Made by a program: the position numbers and the translations under genes. The notes under the pieces are model-generated. The model saw only the letters and a program-made list of their open reading frames with translations, did not search any database and had not been told where the DNA came from. From contig QVOM02000112.1 of assembly GCA_003586115.2 (NCBI GenBank), positions 48,580,143 through 48,644,142 on the forward strand: DNA of 64,000 nucleotides, given 5' to 3'. Below are positions 1 through 13,375 of this stretch, one piece after another. Numbering within the stretch: the first letter of the stretch is position 1; the number at the start of each line of letters is the position of its first letter. This stretch comes from Salvator merianae. Lineage: Eukaryota; Chordata; Lepidosauria; Squamata; Teiidae.

Positions 1-215
1 ATGCCGGACAGGGCACAGCACAGCCCCATCCGGTGTCCCGGGCCCGATCATGGTGGTGTGGACCCGACTGGGGGTCTTGCGCAGGCCCGAATAGGGTAGG
101 CCCCATTGCCCACCGTGTGTGCACACATGCACGTGGAGCTACTGCAGTCGCCATGGCAGCACCCAGACGCACTCGCAAACGCCATTAGCCAGCCTAAGGT
201 AGGTTTTAAGGCCCC
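1..215. mobile_element. Truncated hairpin MITE, family C-like, cut by window edge
   Basis: The segment is rich in GGGCCCGAT, GGCCCGAATAGGG and CGCCATGGCAGC words that are otherwise found only in the MITE copies at 35.9-36.5 and 45.9-46.1 kb. It ends near AGCCTAAGGTAGGTTTTAAGGCCCC, which resembles the terminal hairpin and TIR of that family. The left end lies outside the window. No coding capacity was seen. The assignment rests on shared words and layout, not on an alignment. Confidence 0.5.
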
Positions 216-2134
216 ATCGTGCAGACTTTCCTGCAGAATTCTGATTTGTTTTCCTGCTAGTCTATTTTTAATCCCTGCCCGGCCTTTGATTATTGAAGTC
301 AGACCCTGTCTTCACACAAATACTGAGTGGGCCTGAGGGTTGATGCCTTGGCAGAGATGCTTTCTTTGCTACATAGAAGGGCACTTCCATGGCTCCATTC
401 CAGAGTGCAGAAGTGCTGAGTACAATTGCGCCCCTCACATGCACACTGCAGGGTGCCCCATGCTGCTGGGAATGGAGAGACAGTGGCTCAGTTCCTTCAA
501 TAAGGTAAGTATAGTCACAGCCTCAGCCTGAATAGGGAGACAAACATGAGAGGGGAGGGGAGGGTGTATCCTTTGTTTTTTCTTCTATCCTCAAAATTTA
601 TGTTACACATTTTCATGCCTGGGCAATAGAATGAATTTCAAATTTAAAGAAATATGTGGTTTATGTTCAGTTGGTTTCAAGTGCACCAGCTCACAAGAAT
701 TCTTATTCTGTCCTGTCCTAGTGTTTGACGCAAGATAACTAAACCTACAGCCAAGTCTGCCTCTACATGTAAAAGAGATAACATCATTGAGCAATGTTGA
801 CTCCACTGCTCTAAGAGATAAAAAGTTCCTGTGCGAAAACAATATCGCTGGAATAACAATTGAAAAAAGAGGTTTTATTTCCAAAGTTCTCTCCAAAGTC
901 ATAACAACGTGTCTTCAAGAGCCAATCTAAGCAGCTGTTTTAAGAATAATTTTATTTATATATGATTAGGCTAGAAATGAGGGATAAGAGGGTATTTCCA
1001 GTAGTTGCTTACATCAGGCTCTGGGGCAACAAAAATATGTTTTTGCCTGTCATTCACATTATGCCCTAATTCCATCCCAGGGTTCCAAGAAAGTGCCCTT
1101 TTGGTAGGATGGGACAAAGAGCTCTGAGGGCACTTCTACATGTACCCAACCAGATAGAGAAGGAGGAAACCATCAGGAACTCAAGTATTATAACCATCAC
1201 AAATGATTTCAAAATTAACTCAATAAACTATTATTTTGAATATCTTTCTTTTTTAAAAAGCCCCAATAAATCAAGCAGTTGGACTGGAGCATAAAAACTC
1301 ATGTTTAGCAAAGAGTAAATGGTATTACTAGGGTGATGCTCAAAGACGTGTGACTTGTGAGCTGCTAAGCAATCGTTATCAAAAGGCAGATTAACATCTC
1401 TGGAGAAGAGAGAAAAGGAACAAGGAAAAATATGGTTTGAAACAATTCAGGTATCCAATTTCAGAAGTGCAATGTAGGAACAGGAGGGATTGAGCTGGAT
1501 GATTTCTAGACGGAAAGCAAGTGAAAAGTTTGGAGTAACTATTCTAGGTTAATTGAAGATGTGACATGTGCATGTCTGGGGGCAGAACTGATGAGAAGTC
1601 CAAGCAATCCTGTCTTAGCAATAGTTGTCAGGATTGGGTGTGGAAAAAGGAAGCAAAAAGAGATAGAATGAACTACTTACAAAAAGAATATCATTAAGAG
1701 ACGCTTCATGGAAGCTGTGTGTGATTGCTGTCCACGTGGAAACTCTTTGGACTTTTATCTTACACCAAATCTGCCATTCTTCTTTTTATGACATACACAT
1801 TTAGCTGTAGGGTTGATTTGAGGCCAATTCAAATATATTTCCAGGAGACGACAGTGACTGTGAAGAGCAAAAAATAAAACAGAAACCAACACTTGTCTTG
1901 AAATAAATTTGAGTATCATAGCTGAAACATGTGAAGTGAATGAACAAATTTAACCACCCATGCTTCAGAAACCTCAGGACATGCTAATATTTTCCAGATG
2001 TGAATTTGTGCTAGGAGGTGAGGATAATGACTGAGCTTTCATTTAGGAAGAGCTTCTTACAGCAACCTGCATTGCATAGAAAATGAAAGTTTGCGTGTAT
2101 GTTCATATTTAAGCTATAGAGGAAAGAGAAATAG
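216..2134. other. Unassigned AT-rich sequence, no gene seen
   Basis: Only short ORFs under 100 codons occur here, and none resembles a known protein. I saw no TIR, LINE motif or simple repeat of note. It is probably old, diverged intergenic or intronic DNA. Confidence 0.5.
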
Positions 2135-2135
2135 A

Positions 2136-2588
2136 AGGTGTTTCTGTGCTTGCCACCTTAGAACGGGATAATTAGAATGGACCATGCAGCATGGACACAG
2201 TCCATGCTGTGGGATCCTAGACTTGAATACCAACAGGATACCAGCTCTTGCACTGGTATCCTGCTCCCGAAGTTTGCCATAACAGTGCCCGGGAAGTTGC
2301 TGGCTACTGCCATGGTAACCAGTAGCATCACGGATCATGCAGGCATGCACAGGCGCAATTGCACGATTGCATAGATGCAGCCGCGATGCATGGTGTGGTT
2401 GTGTATTTGCACCTGGAAGTGGATGTAAATGCATTTGACCAGGAGCAACATAGCTGTTCCCGGTAAAGTTGTGGAGCACAAATTAGTGCTCCACAGCTAG
2501 CCATGATTGTAGGCAGCCTATAGCTGCTACTGGTCATGTGGGTCTCCATGCGGTCCAGACACATTTAGCTTAAAGTGTGGAAAGGCCC
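2136..2588. mobile_element. Hairpin MITE, family C
   Basis: The left end reads AAGGTGTTTCTGTGCTTGCC, followed by CACCTTAGAACGGGATAATTAG. That matches one arm of the subterminal hairpins at 35.87 and 45.74 kb. The right end has TTAAAGTGTGGAAAGGCC, an inverted version of the terminus. Inside are the family words GGAGCACAAATTAGTGCTCC (a short palindrome), GCCATGGTAACC and the ACCTGGAAGTGG block. Flanks show only a partial match (AATAG against CATAG). There is no transposase, so it is non-autonomous. Confidence 0.65.
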
Positions 2589-3058
2589 ATAGCGATATGA
2601 CTTTTCTACACTGGTTCTCAAGATTATATTTATCAGTGGCAGCTCGTAGCTTTAAAGCCGCATTATTGCAGGTGCTGGTTGGACAATTGCTGGCTGCAAA
2701 AACACCCCATGGATGGGTCATGCATTGGTGTGTTGAGGAAAAGTACACACTCCCATGGCCAGCAATAGCCTGCCCAGCACCTGTCATCACCTATCTTTAA
2801 GGCTAAAAGCTGCCTCTGGCACTTATGCTACTGCAAATTATAAGATCCTGTACATCATAGTTTTGTATATTGAACTTATTGCCCGTATCAGAATCTTGGG
2901 ATCTGACCCTGACAGTCCCAGATACCATTTGCAGCAATGGGACTTGGACTCAGGTCAGAATCCTACTTCTGGCAATAGATTTGGAACTCATATTATCATA
3001 ATGCATGCCCCCACCCCCAGTACATAGACTCAGAATCTTTGACCTTGCCTGTTTATAC
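2589..3058. other. Unassigned, no gene seen
   Basis: Short ORFs only, none recognisable. It lies between a MITE and an LTR-like segment and may include diverged repeat. Confidence 0.4.
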
Positions 3059-3750
3059 TGTTAAAAGTTGCTTTTGTGCCACAAGTTAATCACGTCAACT
3101 TGTTGCAAGAAGGCATCACTTAAATTGTTAAGGGCTGATGTGTAAGGCAAGATAGCTGCAAGGCTGGCATGATAAGACGGGGCCCCAAACTGAATATCTG
3201 ATTGGATCAGTGCAATCTGTTTACATGACCTGGGCTGCCTGAATGTTGCCCAATTTTCTTGTTTACTCCTTTTCCCACCTGAATAGACCAGTTTTCCACC
3301 TGTCCCCAAGGTGTATATCTGAGTATAAAAACAAGCCCCTTTGAGCACTCAGTGTTATTGGCTCTTGCTGGATCCACTACATTCTTCTCTGAAAAAGAGC
3401 GTAACTTAATCCTGAACTTTGTGTGCTGTGTGCTTGGATTCCAGAGAGCTAAGGGTTAGCTATCTTGCTGAAATTATACTGGAGGAGAGGCTCAAATTCA
3501 CCGTCCCTTCTACACATTTGCAGTGCAACACCCCAGTGTACTGTTGCCACATAAGGCAAAGGCTAACCACAGGTCAGGAGTATAACTGGACTTATTTGAT
3601 GTCTTGTGAGACTGAGTTCTCAAGGGCAAACAAGATAGCATACTGATTTCCAGGATCCTATACCCTGCTTTGCCAGTACTGAGAGGTGAGAAGTGAGCCA
3701 GAGGGCTGACGCATTAGCTTGTGTGTGAGAGACTGCTTGCATTTTGATAC
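3059..3750 (+). mobile_element. LTR-like segment of an old endogenous retrovirus-type element (copy 1)
   Basis: It begins near a TGTTAAAAG and carries a TATA-type box (TATAAAAA, 3324-3331) preceded by a T-rich, CCCACCTG/CCACCTG-containing promoter-like block. Downstream is a leader-like CTCTTGCTGGATCCACTACAT stretch. The block around 3205-3400 is clearly related, in the same orientation, to about 4690-4880. Two direct copies of a TATA-containing block suggest long terminal repeats or a tandem LTR remnant. No gag, pol or env coding is visible. Exact ends and target duplication could not be set. Confidence 0.5.
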
Positions 3751-4668
<918 letters not shown>

Positions 4669-5060
4669 ATCCCTGAGAAGATCAGAGATTAATAAAACTT
4701 GTTTATGTGTTTGGAAAGCCTGAAATTTGCCTAACCTTTTTGTTTACCCCTTTTTCTGTCTGAACAGTCCGTTTTCCCACATGACCCCAGGGTGTGTTTT
4801 GGGGAATAAGAATATGTATCCCCCTCCATTCATTGTCTTTGGATTTTGCTGGGTCCACTATATCTTTGGTTACCCCGAAAGTCCACAGTGTCTTACAAGA
4901 GCTGAACTCTGGTCTCATGCTCCGTTTCTATGCTAGCATACATGTTTCCCTGGAGTCACCACTCCACCACCCTGCATCCTGACTATAAGAGCTGAACTTC
5001 ACATCCTTTTTTCAATCCAACAAGAGCTGAACTTGGGTACCAGAAAGCTGTGGGCAAAAA
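4669..5060 (+). mobile_element. LTR-like segment (copy 2, partial)
   Basis: A TTAATAAAAC polyadenylation-type signal at about 4690 is followed by GTTTATGTG...GCCTG and TTTGTTTACCCCTTTTTC. These parallel the block at 3217-3290 of copy 1. The homology runs on through the TGCTGGGTCCACTATAT leader-like stretch. The TATA box of copy 1 is degraded here to GGAATAAGAATATG. A repeated AAGAGCTGAACT motif occurs three times near 4900, 4990 and 5020. No retroviral coding is present. Confidence 0.45.
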
Positions 5061-7149
5061 TACTTTGTTGAGATCACTTTGAGGCTTTTTGTATGCTGAG
5101 GAATCAAGGTAGCTTGATTCCCCACCCTTGAGTGTGCTTTTGCAACTTTGTCCGCTTCTGTGAAGGTTACCCCTAAACAAGAGAAGATCCTGGGAAAAAT
5201 AGAATTCTTTCTGCTCCCTTCTTTCATGTCATCTCCTTTTGTACTTTTTCACTTCACTTTGTATTAATTTCACTCTTTCTTTTTGCTTTTATTCCTCACT
5301 TTGGTGTCTGCAATTCCTTAAACCTGAGAGACCACAGGAAGACTTACACTATGTCTTATTGCTATAATTACAGTGAAAACTTTCTTTCTTACTACGAATT
5401 ACTGTTCAATTATTTTAAAAAGCTTACTCCTTGAGCTGTTTACTGTTTGACTAATTCACCCCACTTTGAATATTGTTGCTGCTTGTGTATCTTTTAACTT
5501 TTACCATTGTGTGTCTTTTAAATTTTAATAAAGCAAATATTGTCTCAAGATTAGCCAAATTATTTCCCCCTTCTTAGGGATTGGTTCCAGTTTGTTAACC
5601 AGAAGTCCTTAAAAATCCTGCATGAAGCGAACATTACTAGATCAGTTCTGTAACAGATGCCTCCAAGAGCATTTTCTGCCCCTTGGAGGTAGGCCAATGT
5701 AGGCCATGGTGTGTGGATACGATACTCCACTGATCTTTCATAGGCCTTCATTGGGTGTCCTGTTCGATCCATATGAATGCAGCCTTGCTCTGTAAGCCCT
5801 CCCTTATTCATTACTGTTTTGGCTTAACTGTTTCCTGCCTTTCCAAAATGTCACCCATTGACTTTTTCATGTCTCATGCAGCATTTCTGTCTCCAAATCA
5901 GTGCACTTTGCAAAGCACTTTGAAAGAAAATAAAGCAACATCCACCCCCATCGTTGTACATTGATTCAATATTAAAATGGTCTACCTAACAGGAGCTTGG
6001 CCTCCTCCTTGCCACAAGCAAATTTTTGACATAATCAAAATGGACTATAAGGTTGCAAGTCTATGTCTGCATACTTTTGAAAATAAACAATGTAGTATAC
6101 TTCATTGGGTTGGGCTGTGTGTGATGTAGAAGATCTTCCACCACATGAAAAGCCCTACTGGTTCATGCTAGCCAGAACAGAAGTTTCGTGTTTAAGGAGC
6201 AACATAATTCCTGCTCCATTGATGTGGTTTTCTTATTTCATCCCTCTTTCCTTAGTTCTAAGTGGAAAATCAGTTCCACTAGTTTCAAGACAGCATAGAT
6301 GGTGGGCTTCATGGATGAATGAAGGATTCTTCAGTGTAGTGAATTACTATCCCAGCCTTGTCCCCTGAACATCATGTTTCACAGTCTAATGCTAGCTTCA
6401 GCTGATAAACACAATTATCCATGGGTGGGATGGGCACAGAGGAATGGCTTCTTTCTTGCCAGCTGAGAGGCATTTTCACTTTCCCAATGCTCTGCAAATA
6501 GATAGCTAGGGGTTTAAATTGTTCTGTTCAGCATAAAGAAAAACATGTGACTCGGGTTTATTACTAACAGATTTTTATATATGAAATGTATCTTTAATAA
6601 AATCCAGCTATCTTGCCTCTTTCCTTTACTTCTGCTATGGCACACAAAGGCATAGATAGACGGCTGTTTCTGAACATTCAAGGCAGAAAAAAACTTGAGA
6701 AGAATTAAAGAATATATTAAAAATATGTCTTAATGGGATACCAAGTATGTCTGCTCTAAACAAATGTCTCAGTTAGTGTTAGCTTAACCATATTTGGAAT
6801 ATAAACGAAGCCCTCTTCAACATAATTAAATTGCTAACTGGTTTTGGACACTGGAGAAAACATTCCTGAGGCAGTAGATCTTTAACAGAGCAAGAATATA
6901 TACATTTATTTGTCACAGTAAAAGATCCTGAAGATATGGAAGAAAGTAAACTATGAAAAAAGGAAAAGCTTTTCAAAACAACCGTTTTTTCCCCCAGGAT
7001 CCAATTGTGTGTGTACGTGTTTATATACTATAGCTTTATAAAACATGGTACTACTTTTATGCAGTTAGTACAATGTGACTTCCTTTGTGTGATGCAATCT
7101 TGGAAGCTTTTGATAAGGCAGTTTGGCCACATTGAGTGATTGGACTACT
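5061..7149. other. Unassigned AT-rich sequence, no gene seen
   Basis: ORFs are short and unrecognised. There are scattered AATAAA words but no paired TIR, LINE motif or notable simple repeat. Confidence 0.4.
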
Positions 7150-7480
7150 GTTACTGACACACTAGTAGACTGAGGTTGTAGACAGTTTAAAAAAAAGTGT
7201 CTCAGAGGCAGCTAAGAAATTGTGGCATCCACATGTTAATGCCTTAATCCACATTAAAGGACATAAAGGCACTTCCAAAATGCCTTTGGTAAAAAAATTA
7301 GAGGTGGAATGGGAACACTGGCATCTATATGCTACCATCTCCAAGCTGCTTTTGAACTGCTTTATTTGAAGTGTGCCAATGCAGCTTGAGCTTCCTCCCT
7401 GCCGTGTCACTGATTTATCTTGGTATATTGGGCCTCCAGCCCCATGATTCTGCACTCGTGGTAGTTCATGGGAAATGAAC
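7150..7480. mobile_element. MITE-like repeat, family F
   Basis: It contains CAGCTAAGAAATTGTGGCAT, then CCTTAATCCACATTAAAGG and GGCACTTCCAAAATGCC. The same ordered blocks recur at 36.86-37.0 kb (CAGCTAAGACGTGGTAGCAT, CTTTAATCCACATTAAAGG, GCATTTTGGAAGTGC). Boundaries are uncertain. Confidence 0.5.
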
Positions 7481-7569
7481 TACAGTGTTATACAAGCAAT
7501 GACAGTGTAACGAAATCCATAGTTCTTGAACAGAGTTGTTTCAGTTTTATTATCCCAAAGGCCCTTTCT

Positions 7570-8040
7570 GTGCTTAGCTGTATTCCAGATTTGAGCATCT
7601 CATTGTCCTCTTCAGGACCTCTTTTGTTTGCCCACTGGTGCAGACTAGAGAGGCCCCACCTACTGCTACTGTGCTCTGTCTGCACAGGAGGCTCCTGATT
7701 TGGATTATCTGTGGATCTGATTAAACAGGTCAATCAGCATATTAGCAAGGGTCAGTCCAAATCATGGAGGTGTGCAGAAGGCACACCTTTTTCTGGACTA
7801 CTAGGGGACAAAGTACGCTCCTGAAATTGGTCCCCCAGAGGCTCTGAGGCAAGGAATGTTTGTTCTTCACTGTCAGAGCCTTGAAGGACACCCACAAAGC
7901 TCATGCAAACTTCAGGGCTGGATCACCCATCACCATGCAGATGGTGCTGTTCCATCCAAGCCTTTCTGCAATCCAGGCCAGAGGGTGTCATGTGAACCAA
8001 ACCCACTGATCCAGATCATGACAACATAAGTGCAGAAAGG
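7570..8040 (-). mobile_element. Hairpin MITE, family D (inverse orientation)
   Basis: The right end, ATAAGTGCAGAAAGGCCC (to about 8035), is the inverse of the GGGCATTTCTGCACTTA end at 37.03 kb, and the adjoining ATCCAGATCATG block also matches. The left part, GTATTCCAGATTTGAGCATC through GGTGCAGACTAGAGAGGCC, is the inverse of 37.12-37.24 kb. The middle carries a degenerate hairpin (GGCTCTGAGGCAAGGAA with its inverse, 7840-7880) in the position of the central hairpins of family E. No coding was seen. Confidence 0.65.
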
Positions 8041-9106
8041 CCCAAGGTGCAGCTCTAATTTCAACAGAAGCTGTTGAGCAAATACCATCATGAATAGTCC
8101 TGATCTGAGGAGGATGCACAGTTATAAGGGCTTGTGGATTCAGGACCCCTGCTAAGAGTAATGTTCTATGAGCTGAGAGGTAGGGATTCACATAACAAAA
8201 CACAGTAAGTCACCTTGGGAGTGGTGATGGGCAAGGAATCCATTGCTTTCGTATTTCAAAGCACATTTCTGATAGATTTTGTGAAAAGGCAGGCTTCCAT
8301 TTTGCTTGGACATTTATCAATATTCATGTGCGTTCTTCACAAGTGGGGAAAATAAAACACAGCTCTATTTAGAATCAGGAGCAGAAAAAAAATCTGTTCT
8401 CTTTCCCATCCTACTAGGGGGCCCTCTTGGAACCTAAAGGTGGCTCAAATAATTTTATAAATTGTAAAATGAGTGACAGTTTCTGCTATGCATATGTCAT
8501 ATGGAACTGGCTGATACAAAAAAGAGTACAGATTTCCCTTGGCAATTTTATGAGCTTGTGTTTGGGAGAAAGGAAGAAACAGCAGCAGCTTCAAACTCCT
8601 CTCTCTCACATAAAATATACGAATGCTTGGGTGCCATTCTTCTTTTTAATTGTCACTAAAGTGCCACATATGATTTTATGGCATGACTATTAACAAAGGT
8701 CCCTTCCAGACAGGTCCTAAAACATGGGATTATCCAAGGGCTGTGTGGAGATTGCTATACATATCTGTGGAAATCCCAGTTTAGCCCCAGGATTGGGGGG
8801 CAATATTATGTGGTATCGCTATTTCGGGAAAATCAACTTTCCACTCGAATTTTTGCAGAGTAGTGAATGGGGGCAGTGATCATGCACTTCTGGGTATTCC
8901 ACACCATCAAAATACCTGGAAGTACTTGCCTCACCATCATAGGAACAAGCATCCAGACAAGTAAATGCCTGGGCTTGCCCCACAGTGTTGCCCTGGTGTC
9001 TGTCAGGGATGGCGAGAGACAACTGTGGAATCCAAACAAGATCCCACATTTTCCTATTGCTGTCTGGAGGCAGTCATTGACAGCCATTGCATATAGCTTC
9101 TATACA
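8041..9106. other. Unassigned, no gene seen
   Basis: Only short ORFs occur, overlapping on both strands without recognisable domains. No paired terminal repeats were found. Confidence 0.4.
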
Positions 9107-9139
9107 CCCCCCTCCCTCCCTCCCTCCCTCCCTCCCTCT
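9107..9139. repeat. (CCCT)n microsatellite
   Basis: About eight tandem CCCT units, followed by a short CT stretch. Confidence 0.9.
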
Positions 9140-9369
9140 CTCTGTGGCTGTATGATATGAATGTTGGGTGACCTTTGTGGAACCATTGTACATTCTGCTG
9201 CACACTATAATATGTGAATAATGTGAACAGGGTGTGCAAAAAATCTGGTTGGAAGTGTGAATGAGCCTGTAATTACTGAGGAAAGTAGAAGTCTATATAA
9301 AGAAATAAAACTAATTTTAACTTACCATGCTAACTTATAGTTCTTCCGCTGGACATCATGGTGAAGTAA

Positions 9370-9806
9370 GGTCTGTTTCCACACAGTGCAGCTATCCTGC
9401 ACTGCACTGGCCCAGCTCAGGCAAACCAAGGTACAATGGATCAGGCTGCCATTGGCCTGTGCCAAAGCTCATTGTCCAAAATTGCCAGCTGAAGATATTC
9501 TGGCCAGGGTCCAGAAGCAGTGTATTTTCAGAGCTGATTCCAGGCACCTGGTGAATGGCACCAGGACATACCAGACCACGACCTGTGTGCTGTCTGCACA
9601 TGTGCCGCGGTTTGATATACCAGCCAGAATGCTTTGTGGACTTGAAGCAAGCTATGGCACAATTTTCGTGCCATAGCCTGCTTCAGTGTCTCATCTGGTA
9701 TGGATGAAATGGTCTACTGGGAGGCATAGTAGACTGTTCCATAGTGCATTCAATGCATTCCAGGTGGTCCCCGGGGCTGGTCTACCAACCCAGTGTGGAC
9801 ATGACC
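9370..9806. mobile_element. Hairpin MITE, family E-like
   Basis: The left terminus GGTCTGTTTCCACACAGTG is mirrored by an inverse right terminus (GGTCATGTCCACACTGGG). Just inside the left end is a subterminal hairpin, CAGTGCA/TGCACTG (9384-9404). The centre has a second hairpin with 17-bp arms starting GAAGCAAGCTATGGCAC (9644-9660) and ending at 9684, separated by 7 bases. No transposase and no clear target duplication. Confidence 0.65.
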
Positions 9807-11359
9807 AAGGAAAATATCTGAATGCCTTCTGAGTAACCAACAGTATTTATTTCAAACTGAAGAAGAGAAAAAGCAGCAAGCAGAAAAAAAATCCTTAAAA
9901 CTCTTCAGTAAGGACTGTGCTAACCCCCTGCATCTGGTTTCCCAGATGTGCATATGAAAAACCAAAACATTTGATAAACATATAAAAGCCACTTGAAAAT
10001 CTTATCTCCCCCTTGCTCTTAAGTAAGGATTTCATGAAGTTCACGAATTTGCCAATCCCATTAGGTGCAGAAAGAGAGAAGATAAATTGATCCAAAATAG
10101 GAATTAAATTGAAACATATTGCATGAAACTTACTAAGCTATTTGAGAGCAGAATATATTATTTCTACTGACTTGGTTTTTTTATATATTTTAACATTGTT
10201 CGCATTCTTGTGTTGTACATGCATCTCTCAGAGTGCCTTGCAATAGTTTAAAATCTCAACATAATTAATACAGAAAAGACAATAGTCCCTTAAGAAAGTT
10301 AGAAAAAGGGAAATGAATTTTAGCTTGGGGCAGACTGCAGATCTAGCAGGTTTCTCTGATCCTTGGTTTCCTTGAGCAGAATGAACACTGGACTAGAACC
10401 TAGGACACCATGGTTCAACTAACTCCTTACCCAGTCCTGAGTCTTTCTGGATGACCTTGCGTTCACCACGCCTCTCAAATTTATCTGTCTCACAGAGTTG
10501 TTTTGACAATGAAATAAAAACTATAGCTGTGTTTACACTTGAGGTTTGTCAGATGTGCTTAACAAGGCTGCTCATCAAAATGTCACCCCATGCCTTCTTT
10601 CAGCACCAACCATGTGACACCATACTTGTCAAAATGGCTGGACATGCTTTCCCTTGATTTAGTGTCAATTTCTCCTTAGAGTAAAATAATCCAATTAGTA
10701 AAAAATCGCACCACAAAATAGCATGTTCCAGTAGGAACCCTGTTTTGTTCGGTTTCTATTTACTAGGAGAGGAAATTGTATTTCTTTTCTGGTCAGATGT
10801 GGCATTCAAAGCATCATCTTGTGAAGAGGCCACCTCAGAGCCTCATATCCCCTCCCCCACTTAGGCAATTCCTGCTGAGGAGATATGGGAGCACCTTCTC
10901 AAAGGCGTCCCCAGAACAACCCTCAATGCCCCATCTAGAAGGGGCCTTTGTTTCTCTTCAGCTCACATATGACTATTTTCCAGAATGCAAATTTTTCACT
11001 TCCTACTTGCTTAAACGGCAAGCCTCCATTTCTCACCACTAATAACCCCGTCGGCTCCAAAATGTTTTCCAGTCTGCAGGTTTCCACATTGTTCCCCTCC
11101 CACCTACCTATCTCCATTTTTAAGCCTTCAAATCTCTACTTTTTTTCCATTCCAGCCGAAAAAAGAAAAAAAAAATCTAGCTTGCAAACTTTGTTCCTCT
11201 CCAGCCAACAAACTTCATACTTCTTACCTTGTTCTTTCAGATCCTGCATGCATGCCCAAAATACTCAGATATATAGAAAGGAAGCTAAGGGTTATGTGTA
11301 CTGTATGTGGACAATTGCAAAGTTTTCTGTACCTTATTGTGTTCCAAGTAAATCTTTTG
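9807..11359. other. Unassigned, no gene seen
   Basis: AT-rich sequence with short unrecognised ORFs. The longest plus ORF (10948-11514) starts in non-coding sequence and becomes recognisable only at its 3' end, and in a different frame, where it overlaps the L2 remnant. Confidence 0.4.
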
Positions 11360-11695
11360 TAAATTTTGGTTTCCAGGACTTTGGCGACACTTGTCATCCC
11401 ACTAACTTATGTGAGATTATGGGCCTTTTCTGTGGTGGCCCCCAGACTCTGGAACAGCCTTCCTATGGAAGTTCCCCGGGCATCTACATTATATGGTTTT
11501 CAGCATCTGGTTGAACATACCTCTTCAGCCAGTCTTTTGATGTTTAGCTTCCTCTAGGTGTTGTTCTGCCAGGGAGAGTTGGAGAGAGAGTAATATTTTA
11601 AGTATGTTTTAATACTTTATATACTTATTATTATGACCTGCCTGGGACCTGTTGTTGAAGGGCAGAATACAAATAAATTACTAACTAAATAACTA
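11360..11695 (+). mobile_element. L2-type LINE 3' end with C-terminal ORF2 remnant
   Basis: A frame from 11366 to 11557 reads RLWAFSVVAPRLWNSLPMEV, the conserved C-terminal block of L2/CR1-type ORF2 proteins downstream of the reverse transcriptase. A non-coding 3' tail follows (ACCTGCCTGGGACC, then GGGCAGAATACAAATAAAT), as in vertebrate L2 3' ends. It is 5'-truncated, the usual result of incomplete target-primed reverse transcription. Confidence 0.75.
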
Positions 11696-12784
11696 AAATA
11701 ATTTTAGTCCAATTCTGAAACCCTTTCACAATTCGTCATTAGGCAGTATCCTCATCAATCACTTGAAAATCAATTATTTTCTTCTCTTTGCTTTTAAAGT
11801 ATGGTGTTATGTATCCATGGGCTGGACTCAGGGTCTTTTTATTCTGTGAAAATGTCAAAAGTTGTTTTTCTTCCTACCACTTTCAGACTCATCCATGATT
11901 TAGATGTGCTTCTCCTAACCCAAATTCAGCTAGCTTTCTTCTCCTTTGTAGCTGCATGCACTGTTAAACTCCGTATACTTTGACAGGTTTATGTGGCAAC
12001 TGTCTACTTGTCAGGAACTTTTGATAAATTTTCTGCCATTTCTGTACGGGTTTCTGCTACATAAGCAGGCCCTTATAACTAACAGTACAATCCAGAGACG
12101 TACGAACGAGGAATCAAAGGGAATTGGTAGAATTTCTGCTGAGATTTCTCTAAGGAACAGCTTCTAGATGGCAAATAATAGGCTGTATCCCCATCAGCCA
12201 CAAATTGGCAGTTTGCAATTGATGCAGACTGACATTTCTCCTTTGCGGGGAAAAGGAGAGAGACAGCTATTCTGAGAATGTGGTGAAATCTGTTCCTACA
12301 GGCAGACATATGGACTTCAGAACAAAATGGGGACACAATCAAGAGTGGGATGGGAGCAAAGTTCCACTCAGCTCAGAAACTCTCTGGATTGGCAAGAAAC
12401 ATCCAGTTACATAAAAACTGACCACACAACCAGCTTTCTGCAGACACTTCTTTTGCATTTCTTGCACACAACGTACATCACTTCCTCCTTCTGGGAAACC
12501 CCCCCCCCCCAGTTCTATGTTATAAAAATGAAGAAAACCATTTCAGTGCCTGAGGGAAATGTGATGGTTCTCCTCAGATAGCACCTTTGTTGTGATTCGT
12601 GAAATTAAAGCAATCATCTTCACATGACAAAAGAATATGGGGCGGTGTGGAGTCACAAGGCCTCCTTAGCTAGTCCTGTCCAGCAATGTTTTCCCCTTGC
12701 ACAGGGGAGCTCAGTATGCACAAATCAATACAGGCCTGGCACCTCTTTACACAGTCAGTGGCAGACAGATGGCTGCTGGACACC
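11696..12784. other. Unassigned, no gene seen
   Basis: Short ORFs only. There is a 10-base C run near 12500. No repeat family could be named. Confidence 0.4.
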
Positions 12785-13095
12785 TTGAAGCAACATGGCC
12801 TGATAATCCCTCTCGTGACTTTTTTCAGCATGGCCGAGTAACTTCCCTGACTTGAAAGCTTGAGATAAACAACACCTCTGTCTTATCCAGATTAAGTTTC
12901 AGCCTTCCAGCTTGTATCCAGCCCTTTACTCCCTCCAAACCCTGCTCCAGAGCCTGCACTGCCTCACCTGATGAAGATGAAAGCAGAGAGGTACAGCTGG
13001 GTGTCATCAATGTAAATTCCTAATCTCCTAATGACCATATCCAGTGCTCTTTTATAAATATTAAAATGCAAAGGAGCAAGCGGTCCCTGGTCAGC
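12785..13095 (-). mobile_element. L2-type LINE reverse transcriptase fragment
   Basis: On the minus strand the segment encodes a broken piece of LINE reverse transcriptase. A DDTQLYLS-like catalytic block is followed by SGEAVQALEQGLEGVKGW and GRLKLNLDKTEVLFI, the L2 signature after motif C. A frameshift separates the two halves. It lies next to a family C MITE fragment at 13.1 kb. It is dead sequence. Confidence 0.75.
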
Positions 13096-13099
13096 AGTG

Positions 13100-13375
13100 T
13101 TTGCACGCTCTTCTGGGTGCTAACGCTGCAAGTGGGCGGGGCGGGGCGGTCGTGCACCACATCCTGATTGCCACGGCAATGACTAGACGTTGCCACGGCT
13201 GTTGTCATGACGATCAGGCCTGCCATCTGCGCTTCAAGTACTGGTGGTCTGGTTTGGGTCATTACAAGCCCTTGAAGTGTGGATGGCTGCCTCCATACCT
13301 GATCCCTTCCAGCCTGGTATTGGTATAGCCATGCTATTCCCATACCATACCAGGCTGCAAACTGCAAACAGGTCT
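13100..13375. mobile_element. Hairpin MITE fragment, family C
   Basis: It contains TTTGCACGCTCTTCTGGGTG, a CGTGCACCACATCCTGATTGCC block and CATTGCCACGG-type words. These occur in the same order at 54.12-54.40 kb and resemble 35.22-35.34 kb. A G-rich GGGCGGGGCGGGGCGG stretch lies at about 13136-13150. It ends near CATACCATACCAGG. The left part is missing. Confidence 0.5.

Noticed and set aside
10948..11514. 188-codon plus ORF
   Set aside because: Its frame does not match the L2 C-terminal frame that overlaps it, and its upstream part has no protein-like signal.
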